Origin: Heterodera schachtii
Taxonomy: Eukaryota; Nematoda; Chromadorea; Rhabditida; Heteroderidae
DNA length: 64,000 nt
Reading direction: 5' to 3'
NCBI GenBank assembly: GCA_023374025.1
Contig: SIJG01000003.1
Span: 3,551,154-3,615,153, forward strand
Shown: positions 9,929 to 20,605 of the stretch, piece after piece
Layout of the letters: every line of letters begins with the position of its first letter
Position numbering within the stretch: the first letter of the stretch is position 1
Program-made: the position numbers and the translations under genes
The notes under the pieces: generated by a model
The model's input: only the letters and a program-made list of their open reading frames with translations
Database searches by the model: none
Told to the model about the DNA's origin: nothing

Positions 9929-12359
9929 CAATATATTTGTAGAAATCCGCTCGATTTATTTGTGAAAAACGAATTTTGAACAGTGCCGGACCAAGCACAG
10001 CGCGACGATTTTGTCCCGAACATTTTTTTCCGCTTTGGTGGCATTGCGCGTCAGCCCAACGGAGTGCCTGAGAAAAAATTACCAAAAATAGATAATTAAA
10101 GTTTCAAATTTTCGGACAGGGTCGTTTCGGAGCCATCAAGCGCTATACATTTTTTACTCGTCAACCAAATTGGATTGGGCAAAATTTCAAAATAATTGAT
10201 TATGATCTACATAAATATACAGAAAAATCAAAGCCAAAATAGGACGAAAAAGTAAATCAAATTTTCGACTTTTTTCTGGTTCTAACTTTATTGTATCAAA
10301 TGAAATTTTTTTGGCGCCGAAACATCCCAAAAATTTTACAGCATTCCAAATCGAAAGCTCCTCATTAACAGCTAAATGCTGGCACTCCAAAATGTCGCAC
10401 AACATTTTTTGGTCAATTTGCAAAAAGTCATCAGCCGAACTTAACAAAACGTCTGCATTTTGTTCAATATATTCCAAACAGCGACAAGCGAACACCGAAA
10501 ATTGAGAAAAATAAACAAAGGAAAAATTAAAAACGCATAATTCAAATTTACACAAATATTTATTATTATAATTAAATTATCAGAAATAAGCGGAACATCA
10601 ATCGACTCTTTTCGTTAAATTTTTGAGCTCAACCTGGATAAATCAAAAGAATTTAATTTCAAAAGAATAAAATTAAAAAAAGGTTCTCATACACTTTTAG
10701 TATCCCAAAATAATTATTGTTTTAATTACAATTTAAATCTTTCTAAAATATTAACGATTTATAAATCATTGTCACTTTTAAAATAAAAATTCTAAGTTTT
10801 TTCTTTCCATTTATTTTCGAAGTATTCTTAAAAATTGAATCAAATTAATTTACCGTATTCCCTAGAATAGAGCCCCCAGGGTCTTTATTTTTCAACCCCC
10901 TCAAAAAGGGGGAGGCTTTATTTAAGGAAATACGGTAATTTAATCTTTTGATTTTGGATCCTAAACATTCTGCCGCCTTCACCATGGGGTTGGCCTTCTG
11001 GCCTCATCCTATTAAATTTTATTTATCTGAATAAATTTTCAAGATTTCCCAATTTCAACCTCTTCCTCAACAAGCCGAGCCATTGCAAAAGTGCGGAAAA
11101 CATTTCGCAGCTCTGACACATTAAAATTTCGAATTGTTTTAACCAGCCCAGTGACATTATACTTTTTGGCTAAATTAATTACTGAAATAATTTTTTCTTT
11201 GAATTTGATTTTACCCGCGTAAAGCATTTCCGCCACATTTTCTCCATTGACTGCGCTTAAATTGTCTGTGTAAATGAAATTCAGCATGGCCTCGAACACA
11301 TCAGAAGTGATGTCACTGATCACAATCGGATTGGATGGGTCTGAAAATGAAATAAATGAAAAGCAAATGGATAAAATGTCAGGGAAAATAAATGAATTCA
11401 CCATAAAAATATGAGGAAAGGAAAAATAAATAAAAAATAAACTGTTTTACATAATTATTTTAAAGAACGATATCGTTTAAATGGCCAAGATTATATACCT
11501 TTTAAAGAATTAACCATTTAAGCGTGAAAATTATTTTTTTTAAAATTCACTGCGACACTCTACCGAATCCGCGGCAAACACATTTTTTCAAAAAAAGAGA
11601 AAAAAACAATCCATTGAAAGCATTGACTTATTGAGATTTATTTTAAATGATTAAACAATTTTTTGCTTTAGTTTTTTCTTTCGTAATTGCCCTGATTTTC
11701 GAGAAGCACCACATTTTTTGATTCACACAAGAGATAATCAATCAATCCAAGTCGAATTAGATAATTCAGACCATTCCCATTTTTTGAGTTTTGAGCATCA
11801 AAACGGAACATCGACTCGAACACTTCGGAAGCCGACATAAGAATCAGTTTATGAGCAGCAAGCACATGCTAGAAAAAAAAATTAATTAAAAAAATCATTT
11901 TTCATTTTTGCTCTTTAATTGAGGAGGGAGAGGGGGGAATGGGATGAGGAATGGCTCCAATTGGTCCGCTTTTTGTTTTTAGGCTTCGAAGCATTATTTG
12001 TGGTATTAGGTGATACTGACAGCCGTCGTAAGAAAAATTTGTAAATTTTTGTAATAAAATTTTTTTTTTCAATTCCCAAGATTCAGATCATTTTGTCAGT
12101 TCCGCTTTTGGCGCCTTTACTCTCTAAAAATTTAATGAAATCGTTTCTAATCCAAGTGCGAAATCCGAAATAGCCACTCCTTCCTGTCCAGATTTGTCTA
12201 ATCCTAAATGTTTTTTTTTGATAATTTTTAAATCAAAATCCGAATTTTCACATGTGCCTCTTTTCCGTCTCCTTCTCCGACTAAAAAGTACACATCCGCA
12301 CCATTGCCAGTGCTTAGCAACATCTTCATTCGTTCTGCCAAAGTGTCCGGTTTTGCCAT
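9929..12359 (-). pseudogene. BTB-BACK (BTB/POZ) protein gene, probably decaying
   Basis: Six exons can be placed on the minus strand: about 12359-12252 (MAKPDTLAERMK, then VYFLVGEGDGKE), 11868-11772 (LAAHKLILMSASEVFESMF), 11340-11215 (DVFEAMLNFIYTD), 11181 to about 11060 (INLAKKYNVTGLVKTI), about 10510-10340 (CLEYIEQNADVLLSS, ending IWNA) and 10067-9929 (ALRWADAQC, then RRAVLGPALFKIRF). The order is a BTB fold followed by BACK, the arrangement of substrate adaptors for cullin-3 ubiquitin ligases, in a form expanded in cyst nematodes. Phases agree for exons 2-4 and 5-6. Two defects: no AG lies before exon 5 (the sequence reads TTTTTCTCAA), and no final exon was found after 9929. Exon 1 may end at CAT/GTGAAA or at a GC donor (GAG/GCACAT), the latter giving the more usual protein. 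Confidence 0.78.
10851..10937. mobile_element. Short MITE with TACCGTATTCC termini
   Basis: TACCGTATTCC at the left pairs with GGAAATACGGTA at the right, with an internal CCCCCTCAAAAAGGGGG hairpin. It lies in the BTB gene's intron between exons 4 and 5. A diverged copy is at 51763-51867. TA ends suggest a Tc1/mariner-type parent, which is inference. Confidence 0.7.
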
Positions 12360-13390
12360 TTCTAATTAAAGAGGGAAATGAATGTTATGTATGGTACCCA
12401 ACCCCCTAAATATTTGTGTATAATCTTATTATAAAACACTGAAAATAATATAAAAAAAGTTTTAATTTTTCAAATTGATAAAAAAATGAAATTTTTTGAA
12501 TATTTAAAAATAAAGGAATGTGAAAAAAATAATATGAATTAAATTTTTCCAAGATGAGTTTAAATATTTACAAGTAATTTTTGACATTCGTTAAATTTTA
12601 TACAGTTAAAATGCTCAAATTAAATAAACATTCGAATAAAAAATAAAATTTTAGTGATTTTTTGTCATATAAATTTGCCTAGATATTTTGATACAAAAAT
12701 AGGCAATAAAATTTAATTGAAAGAAGCTAAGAAAGTGGTGGATAAATCAAAAATATTGGTAAAACGGCACAGAGAATGGATGGATTTATTATTATTGTTG
12801 TTTTGGGAGAATGGAAAGATAAATGCCAACGAAAGGGAGAAGAGAACATTGAAAAGGGAGAAGCAGAAAAGCGGATTTTGCCATTTCTAATTAAATGTTA
12901 TGTATGGTACCGAACCCTCAAATATTTGTGAATAATCTTATTACAAAACACTGAAAATAATATAAAAAAAGTTTTAAAAATTCAAATTATTTAAATATTT
13001 AAAAAATAAAGAATGTGACCATATAATATGAAATAATTTTTTACAAAATGAGCTTTAATATTCCCAAGTTGACATGCATTAAATTTACACAGTTAAAGTT
13101 CCTCAAATTAACTAAATATTCGAATAAGAAAATATTTAATTTTAGTGATTTTTTATGATATAAATTGTCTAAATATTTCGTTGCAAAAAATAGGCAGTGA
13201 ATTTAATTGAAAGAAAGCTAAAAAAGAATGGATATAAAATCAAAAATGTTGGTCAAATGGCACAGAAAATGAATGGATTATTATTATTATTATTGTTGAG
13301 AAAATGGAAGATAAATGCCAATGAAAGGGAGAAAAGACCATTGAAAAGGAGAAGCAGAAAAGGGAATGGGCAAACGGCAAAATCAATAGC
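12351..13390. repeat. Tandem duplication, two ~520-bp units
   Basis: 12351-12875 and 12876 to about 13390 are diverged direct copies. Both begin TTTTGCCATTTCTAATTAA, share GTTATGTATGGTACC and ATAATCTTATTA, and end in GAAAAGG/GAGAAGCAGAAAAG. The left edge falls at the start codon of the BTB gene (ATGGCAAAA on the minus strand), so the duplicated unit is essentially its 5' flank. Confidence 0.82.
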
Positions 13391-13429
13391 ATAAAGTGAA
13401 AACACCGACACTTATTGCTCATTACTAGG

Positions 13430-13990
13430 GCCATAACAAAGAAAAAAGGTTTAAACGGAGGTCTAAACCGGTGCCACTTTATTAAGTACAAATCGGTCGA
13501 ATATTGCAACAAAAAAACAATCCGGCAGGTTTAATTCCGGGCATCCCAGAGGAACGGAGGGTAACCGGAAAAATAAATCAATAAAAACGACTTATTGACA
13601 TTTATAGGGGTCGAACCCTACTTCAATTTGGTCGTAGAGAGATTATTCCTTTTTATAAAACATCTCGACGAGCTTTCAGGTTGTCTCTTAGTGGTTCCCA
13701 AGATATAATCCAACAATCGCGTTTTGCAACCCACTTTTTGCGGATTTGTAAAAAAACCGCATATTTCGATTAAATCCCTGGCTTTTTTTAAATTTTACAA
13801 AAGAATATTATTTTTTAAAAAATTTTAATTTTAATTTTTACGTAAGTTTACCTTAACATTTAACCATTGTTACAAAAAAAATTATTTGTAAAAAAGCTAA
13901 AAGAAATTAATGCATTTTTATATTTATATTATTTGGTTTTGATCAAAAAAAAAATACACTAAATAGCTGCGTTTATCAAATACGTTAATT
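13430..13990. repeat. Direct repeat copy 1 (paired with 16380-16856)
   Basis: Shares a series of blocks in the same order with 16380-16856: CAAATTGGTC-like, ACCGGA, GACATTTA then AG(G/A)-GTCGAAC, TTTCGATTAAATCCCTGG, CCTTAACATTTAA and CTGCGTTTATCAAATACGTTAATTA. The GGGGTCGAACCC stretch is B-box-like. The two copies flank the region 14000-16380. Confidence 0.72.
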
Positions 13991-14214
13991 ATTCGACAAT
14001 GGATGATTTCGACCGTATCAAAAAATTATGAATTCGACAATGATTGATTTTGATAATTGCGATAAATTTTTTGAAAACACAAGAATATGAAAAATATATA
14101 AAAAAAAGAGAGAAACAAACAAATAGTATAGTTAAAGTGTATTAAGAAAAATCAAATGTTAAGAGATTGAAATCCGAAGTTACGGGAAAAATACATCCAT
14201 AAAGATCGAATTTT

Positions 14215-14450
14215 CAAAGTGAAAAATACACTCCTAATAATTGGTTTTTGGCGAAGTTAAATTTTATTCTTTTTGCTTTTCTGTCGTAATTAGATTGGTG
14301 GTCTAGTGGGTTGTCTGTCCTCTTGTAGGCTCAAAATCGCAAATTTTTTACTTTTTTTTTGCTTAAATTTGTTCTCAAAGCACGCTCAAATTTCAAAATT
14401 TTCCCCAACCACGCCTACGGCACCGCCGTACATTAACAGACTTAAAAACC
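14215..14450. repeat. Fragment of a dispersed element with tRNA-like and CGGCACCGCC motifs
   Basis: In order: ATACACTCCTAATAATTGG, a tRNA-like TGGTGGTCTAGTGGGTTG stretch, a T-run, and CACGCCTACGGCACCGCCG. The same order occurs in 3865-4500 inside the C-rich hAT-like element, so this is probably a diverged internal piece of that family. Confidence 0.55.
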
Positions 14451-15271
14451 GCAAATGACTTAAAAATAACAAATTCGTTGAATCAAAATCAAAAAAGCAA
14501 AATTTGTTAGTTATGATCATGTTTTTTGTTACAAATAATTTTTACCACCACGAAAATTTTGTTAGGGAAAATTTTTTTTCCAAAAATTTCGAGTTTCGTG
14601 CTTCGAGTTTCGAAAACTTCGGGATTTTTTGGGCTTCGAACTTCCTGATCGAAAAAAATTGGGCTTTGCCTTCGGCTTTGGCTTCGAATGCTTTAACTAA
14701 AAAATAGATTTGGATAATCCTACTGATGATCAATTAACGTTTTAATTATAACTTAAGGCAAAATACAAATTCAATTAAGTAAAAAATAGATTTGGATAAT
14801 AATCCTACTGATGATCACTCTTTCAAAATCAATTTTTATTCAATTTATAAAACTGTATAAGTTTCAATTTTTATTTTAATAATAACATTTCATTTCTTAA
14901 AATATTAAATTATTTTTTTATATTAATTAGATAAGTATTAGTTCATTTCTTAATGAAAAAAAATTTTTACTTTTATATGTAAATAAACTGAAAAATAATT
15001 AATACGCATTTAATTTACATTTTATCATTTATTTTATTTAAGAAGAACATAATGTTTTATTCTTTTGCTGTAATCCCTTTTCATATTATTTTTCATACTT
15101 TTTAATTTATATGTCAAATGCAATTCCATCAGTGAGTTAAATTAATCAAGGTAATTAATTTGTCTAACCATTTTTAATTAGGGAGACGACCGTATGCTAA
15201 TTGCTTTTATGAGAAATGATCAGAAATTGCAAATCAGTGAATATTCAAAGAAGAAATATGAAACACACTTT
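14451..15271. other. No gene seen; ~86-bp direct repeat
   Basis: AAAAAATAGATTTGGATAAT followed by CCTACTGATGATCA occurs at about 14697 and again at 14780. A TTCGAGTTTCG-rich stretch lies at 14585-14645. An open stretch 15194-15270 could be an upstream exon of the gene to the right, but I see no domain. Confidence 0.45.
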
Positions 15272-15890
15272 AGCATTTTGTATTTTATGAGAAAGAATTG
15301 GCAAGTAATAAAATACCAGAAGAATTTGAAGAATATGAACGGACAGAATGTCAAAAATATCGCAAATATTTGGACATTTTATACGAATATTTGTACAAAG
15401 AATACGCCCAAATTCCCACAGTGAAGGCAAAATTTGTATTTAAAAAAGAATTTGAAATTGATGGACTAATAATTTATGCGGTGAATTGCTTGGCCAGAAT
15501 ATCTATGTTTTATTTTAATTTATATTGGAGTAAAATTTATGATTATAAATTAAACAATTATTATTATTATAAAAAATTTGAAACAAAATTGTTGAATGAG
15601 GAGAGATTAAAATTTGAAATAAAATTCAAAAATGAACAAAAATTGTCAATTAATGAAATGATTTTGCAATTGGAGCGAATGAATGGAAAATAAATGAAAG
15701 TTTAGACGGAATAATACGAGAAAATTTTGAAGAAAATTTGGAGAAAATGTTCAAAAAAGCAGAAGAAAGGGCAAAAGAGAATGAACCAGAATGGAGAGTC
15801 GATGCTATTAATGATGACAAACATTTTATAGTTGTGGATCCAAAATTCGATGATCAATTAAATTGGGTGAGATTTTACAATGTAAAAAAA
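15272..15890 (+). CDS. Unidentified charged protein, two frames
   Basis: After an acceptor (CACACTTTAG) a frame reads HFVFYEKELASNKIPEEFEE and continues as an acidic/basic, Tyr- and Lys-rich protein to a stop near 15691. An overlapping frame from about 15660 (NEWKINESLDGIIRENFEEN) carries on to a plausible donor (DDQLNW before GTGAG, about 15868). Either a one-base frameshift near 15660-15690 or a very short intron joins them. I recognise no family. The composition (coiled, charged) and lack of stops over about 600 bases support a real coding region. Start and end exons are unknown. Confidence 0.42.
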
Positions 15891-15929
15891 TATAATATTT
15901 TATTTAATTTTTGGGTATATGTTTAATTT

Positions 15930-16379
15930 CCTTGACATTTTTTCATTCTTTATGTGTTTTTTTTTGGATTAATTGTTCGAATAAAAAAATTATTCCGAAA
16001 TTTATTACTGCATCTTTTGTTTTGAAGCCTAAATGTTTTTCGTTGCGATCTTGAAGAAAATTCCAAATATTTTTTTGTGCCTAAATGAGTGAAACCTCTA
16101 ATTATTTTTAAAGTCATATTCATATCAGTGAGCGACCTTCGAGTACTTAATTTCTCCAATTTGCAAATCTCAAGTCCAAAACGGTATTAGGTCGTTTCCT
16201 AAAAACCGCCAAGGGGTAGAAAAACAAAAAATGTATAACATATAAATATGGACATAAATTCAATAAATCTTGAGTCAAAATTATTTGACTAAAACTTTTT
16301 AAAAACTCGATGAAATTTTTTGAAATTTTATTATTTAATAGATTATATAAAGTACTTGAAGTTCTAAAAAGAAAATAGG
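15930..16379. other. No gene seen
   Basis: AT-rich. Contains GGTCGTTTCCTAAAAACCGCC at about 16191, a motif also present near 42368 and, more diverged, 58650 and 53216, which suggests transposon termini. Confidence 0.5.
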
Positions 16380-16856
16380 TTTAAACTTTTGTGTTTGCTT
16401 TATAAACCGGTTTTGTTTATGGTGTTTTTAAACCTTTTGTAAAACAAATGCATTTACATAAATACAAATTGGTCAAAAACATATTGCAAAACGAAAAAAC
16501 ACCAGGTCGGTCGAAATTTCGGAGGAAACCGGATTCTAACCAAAAAATAAAAATCATTAAAAAACAAATTTTCGACATTTACAGGAGTCGAACTTCTACT
16601 TCAATTGCGGAATTTGTAAAAACTGCAGTTTTCGATTAAATCCCTGGGTTATTTTAATTTAAAAAATGATGTTATTTTTTAATTTTAAATTTTAATATGT
16701 TTCATGTTTTCCTTAACATTTAATCCATGTACAAAAAAATATTATTTGTAAAAAATGCTAGAAGAAATGAATACATTTATATAGATGTATTATTTTTGAT
16801 TTTGATAAAAAAACACATTAAATTTAGCTGCTTTTATCAAATGCGTTAATTATCTT
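16380..16856. repeat. Direct repeat copy 2 (paired with 13430-13990)
   Basis: See the first copy for the shared blocks. This copy ends about 65 bases before the LTR retrotransposon. It also carries AGGAGTCGAACTTCTACTTC at the position of the B-box-like stretch in copy 1. Confidence 0.7.
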
Positions 16857-16920
16857 TTTAATTAATTAGTGTATGCCTTGAAATTTGATTGCATGTTGTC
16901 CTAGATGAAATATTCACTTC

Positions 16921-17587
16921 TGTTAGGCCGGTACCCAATTGTCCGCCTCACTTTATTTATTTGTAGAGGTGTGCCGTGACTGAAAAAATCCGTGAACTGT
17001 GAATCGTGACCGTGACCGTGAATCGACCCCGTGAACCGTGACCGTGACCGTGAATTGGTCCCGTGAATCGTGACCGTGACCGTGATCCAAAAAACTCGTG
17101 AAATTCACGGTTTTCGTGACCGTGACCGTGAATTTTAAGAAAATTTTTTTTGGCGGCGAATTTTTTTTAAACTTTTTTTGTGGTATAATTTTCCAAAAAA
17201 TTTTTTTTGGGAAAAGGGGGGTCCATAGGCGCCGATAGACGCCATCGCAAAAATTTTTTGAAAATTTGAGTCTTATTTGTGCACCGATTTTGTCCAAAAA
17301 ATGACCAAATTTTGCGAATTTGAGCCAATTTTTTACGAAATAATAAATTTTGAGGGGCCGGAGGTGCCGATAGGCGCCGCCGAGGGTAAAATTGAAAATT
17401 TGAGTGCAATTTGTTAACATTGTTAACAGATTTATCCCTAAAATTAGCAAATTTTACAATTTTAATTAGTCTAAAAGTCAAAAAACGATGAAAAATGCAA
17501 ATTATAGGTGCGCTTTTCCCCAATTTTGTTATTTATTTTATTTGCTCCATAAATATTGATTCTTTGTTTGCCCTCAACGGCATAACA
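16921..17587 (+). repeat. 5' LTR, 667 bp, with replaced middle
   Basis: Matches the 3' LTR at its first ~45 and last ~74 bases, but between them (about 16966-17513) has 548 bases of unrelated sequence in place of 98 bases. The foreign part opens TAGAGGTGTGCCGTGAC, continues as CGTGACCGTGAC repeats, and contains two GGTGCCGATAGGCGCC-type motifs. The lost 98 bases include a TATA-like CCATAAATAG. Confidence 0.88.
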
Positions 17588-17606
17588 ATTGGCGACGCCC
17601 GAGCAG
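17588..17606 (+). promoter_or_regulatory. Primer-binding site of the LTR element
   Basis: TTGGCGACGCCCGAG begins one or two bases after the 5' LTR, the position expected for the tRNA primer site. The matching tRNA was not worked out. Confidence 0.6.
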
Positions 17607-17975
17607 ATATTGTTTGTTTGTAATTTGGAATTACGTCTCTGCGGGCTCCCTTCAATTCATTTGAATTTGATTAAAGCTGCTTTTGGAATTTATTGGAGTG
17701 CTTTCAGCATCCAATAACACTTTCCAATTCGACTTCATTTTGGGAAAGATTCGAAGGCATTTGTTTGAAGCCGATTGTGGATTGTTTTGTTTATTGTCTA
17801 GGCGACAATAAACATTTTTCGTCGTTCTCTGTTAACAGTTTGGCACTGTTTAACAGTTGTTAAATTTTGCGCCGCTGTTATTGTGTTTTGGCAACATAAT
17901 TTCAGTTCGTCCACGCGCACCCACTCTGATAATATCTTGGCGCTATTATCAATAGAGTGGTGAACGACAATCAAA

Positions 17976-18984
17976 ATGGCAAATCAATCGGTTCAGCAAT
18001 TGATGGACATGGTTAAGCAACTGCTTGAAGCACAGCAAAATGCGCCGCAAACAGGCCAGCAACCCTCCAATGTGCCGTCGCTACCGAATGTGGAAAACAA
18101 ACTTTGAATTCGGAGAGCAAAGCACCGACATCGAGGACTGGCTGCAGCAATTCGACTTTGCTCTGGACTGTGCCGCACCGAATTTGCAGGATGTGCTGAA
18201 GGTGAAGCTTCTAATGACGAAGCTCAGCAAGGAAGCATTTGCCGAGTACAAAAAGTCCTGCATGCCGAAAAATGTGACAGACTTCGACTTCACGAAGACT
18301 GTGGAGCAGCTGAAGCGTTTGTTTGCCAGGCCTCAATCCATTTGGATTGACAGATATGACTGCCTGCGTGCATTCAAACTGGAAGACGAGGAATTCAGAG
18401 CATTTGTGAACCGACACAAAAGGCTGTTACGGGATTTCGACTTCAAGAAGCTGAAGGAGGAGCAGTTTAACTGTCTGATGCTTTTGGTCGCAATGAAATC
18501 GCCGAAGGACGCGGACCTCAGAAAGCGAAGTTTGGCAAAATTGGCAGCAGATGGTGACCTCGTTCGGTACGACAACATGGTGGAAGACCTTCAAGTGTAC
18601 CTGTCGACCATTGCCGAGGCTAAAGCGCTTGAGCAACCGACGTCTACAAGGAATGTTTATGCTATGAAAAAGCATAAAACTCGAAAGAATTCTGACTCGT
18701 CAAAGGGGAGCGAATCTTCAGCAAGCCAGAAGAGCCACCGATCGCAACCGAAATGTTGGCGTTGCGGAAAATGGCACTCTCCCAAGCGTTGTTCGCATGT
18801 AAAGTCCACCTGCCGAAAGTGCAATGAAATTGGACATTTGGAGAGAATGTGCGAGAAGCACAAGGCTTGGCTTAAAAGAAATGGGGAGAAAAAGGATGGA
18901 AAAGCCGTAAACACATTTCGGCTTGGAGGAATTTTTCTGCCGGACAGAGGCATGTGCTTTGGACTCGGACGAAGAAAATTTTGA
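17976..18984 (+). pseudogene. gag-like gene with two zinc knuckles, frameshifted
   Basis: A start codon at 17976 opens MANQSVQQLMDMVKQLLEAQ and runs into a stop at about 18105, where a second frame continues (FEFGEQSTDIEDWLQQF). The body is a capsid-like helical region and ends in two CCHC knuckles (CWRCGKWHSPKRC and CRKCNEIGHLERMC) at 18752-18853 that would bind RNA. A further frame change near 18930 would move into ACALDSDEENF, which looks like the usual acidic end of gag. Codon use is more GC-rich than the flanks. Two frame disruptions mean it is not expressed as one protein unless by frameshifting. Confidence 0.85.
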
Positions 18985-19150
18985 TGGTTTGGGCCTTCGA
19001 GAGGCACCGTCTGACAGCAAAACGTCGAAGGGCTTGGTCGGCATTGATTGTGACCAGCGAAAGCGTGAAAACGTGATCGCTTGATGGCCGACGACGATGA
19101 ACTGATGAACCACCGCCGAAGGATGAAGCGGATAGACGGAAATTTTTTTT

Positions 19151-19160
19151 AAGGGGAAGG
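19151..19160 (+). promoter_or_regulatory. Polypurine tract
   Basis: AAGGGGAAGG immediately before the 3' LTR, the expected plus-strand priming site. Confidence 0.8.
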
Positions 19161-19372
19161 TGTTAGGCCGGTACCCAATTGTCCGCCTCACTTTATTTAT
19201 TTGTATCTTTCCCTCGTCCCCCTTATCTCTCTTGTCTCCCTCCGTCCATAAATAGCCCGCTTTTTGACCTTCCCTCGTCATTTGTCTCATTCGCATCATT
19301 TTCCCCAATTTTGTTATTTATTTTATTTGTTCCATAAATATTGATTCTTTGTTTGCCCTCAACGGCATAACA
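19161..19372 (+). repeat. 3' LTR, 212 bp
   Basis: Begins TGTTAGGCCGG and ends GGCATAACA. Unlike the 5' copy it keeps a CT-rich segment with CCATAAATAG (a TATA-like box) at about 19248. It is probably the original LTR form. Confidence 0.92.
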
Positions 19373-19377
19373 ACTTC

Positions 19378-20605
19378 AAAAGAAACCGTTTACTGTAAAT
19401 TCTTTGTTGGTGCCAATTTCAAAGCGCATTATCTGTCGTTCATTAGCGCCTCAATTTTGCGTAGCATATTAAACTTTCAAGCAAATTGCTGAAATATGAC
19501 AAAGTATTTTATAAATCTTAGAAAAAGAAAGTGAAGGAAAAATGAAATATTGTAGGTTCAGGGATGGCATGGAATTCCGACTTCCGAAATTTTTGGGGTC
19601 GGAATTCCGATTTACGATTACGAAAATTTTCGGGGCATCGAAATGTTGTTGTTGCACCTGTTGTCGGAGCGAAAAACAAATTTGAAAACGTTTTTGCAAG
19701 AGTGACGAGTCGTTGGCCTCGGATTTCTGGCCTTTTTTCCAAAAACAGTTTGAAACATAGTTCAGTCTTTGAACAACTCCAATTAAGTCAACAATACCAT
19801 TGTAAACATTGCTTCACCGCTTGAAATTGTTTCGAAAACCCCTTCGGACTTTTAGCTTAATAAATAGAAAAACAAAGCAAATAAGCATAAAATAATAAAA
19901 TGCCAAACCTTTAGCATACAGTCGGGAAAAATATTTTGTATAAAATAACCAAATATTATAATATTTTTGACATTCTTTCAAGTTTCTTTCTTTATATTGA
20001 TTTAAATTTTTGATACAATGCCAAATACAAAATTAATTTACTATTGTTTTTTAGTTCATAAAAATAAAAATTAAAGCTAAAAATTAAATCAAAAATATAT
20101 AATAAAAAACATAGAAAAAAAATTTAAATCTCCTTTCATTTGAAAATGGAAAATACATTGTCAAAAAAACTGGACAATTCCTCTTTTTCATATTACCTTT
20201 CTCAAACTCAAGACAAATTAACATAAATAAAAGTCCCCAACTTTTGTGAATACAAAAAAGAAAATGTTTTTCAACTATTAAGAGCATGGAGAATCCAGGA
20301 AAAAATATGTATTTACATAAAATTGGAATCCCTATTAATAAGTAATTTTTAATTTAAAAAATTAAAATTAAAATTAACTTTCTGTTTCCAGGCTGAGTTT
20401 TTTATCCGTTGGAGAGAAACAGAGAAGAGAGAAATAGCATTGTGAGGATAGAGAAATAGAAAGATTAGAGAGAAGAAGATCAAAGCGAAAAAAATTAATT
20501 CAAATTTGGTGTCTATTTATAGGCGTAAATTTTAATGGAAAAAAAATCTCGAATTTTTCTCTTAAAATAAACTGACATCGCATAATCTTTCGAATTTTTC
20601 TTTTC
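19378..20605. other. No gene seen; short repeat fragments
   Basis: 19562-19660 carries GGGATGGCATGGAATTCCGA, related to the small element at 59411-59548. ACTATTAAGAGCATGGAGAA followed by TCCAGGAAAAAATATG at 20273-20315 recurs in direct orientation at about 50018-50060. Confidence 0.5.

Larger units (their letters stand above)
16921..19372 (+). mobile_element. LTR retrotransposon, gag-only
   Basis: A 5-bp target duplication, ACTTC, is perfect at 16916-16920 and 19373-19377. Both LTRs start TGTTAGGCCGGTACCC and end GGCATAACA. A primer-binding-like TTGGCGACGCCCGAG follows the 5' LTR and a purine tract AAGGGGAAGG precedes the 3' LTR. The inside holds only a gag-like gene; no protease, reverse transcriptase or integrase is present, so the element needed helper enzymes or has lost pol. 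The zinc-knuckle gag fits a Gypsy-type lineage, but without pol the clade is uncertain. Confidence 0.93.

Noticed and set aside
18657..19308. Minus-strand frames of 116-196 codons over the gag region
   Set aside because: Shadows of the plus-strand gag gene; no domain, and the plus strand has clear zinc knuckles.
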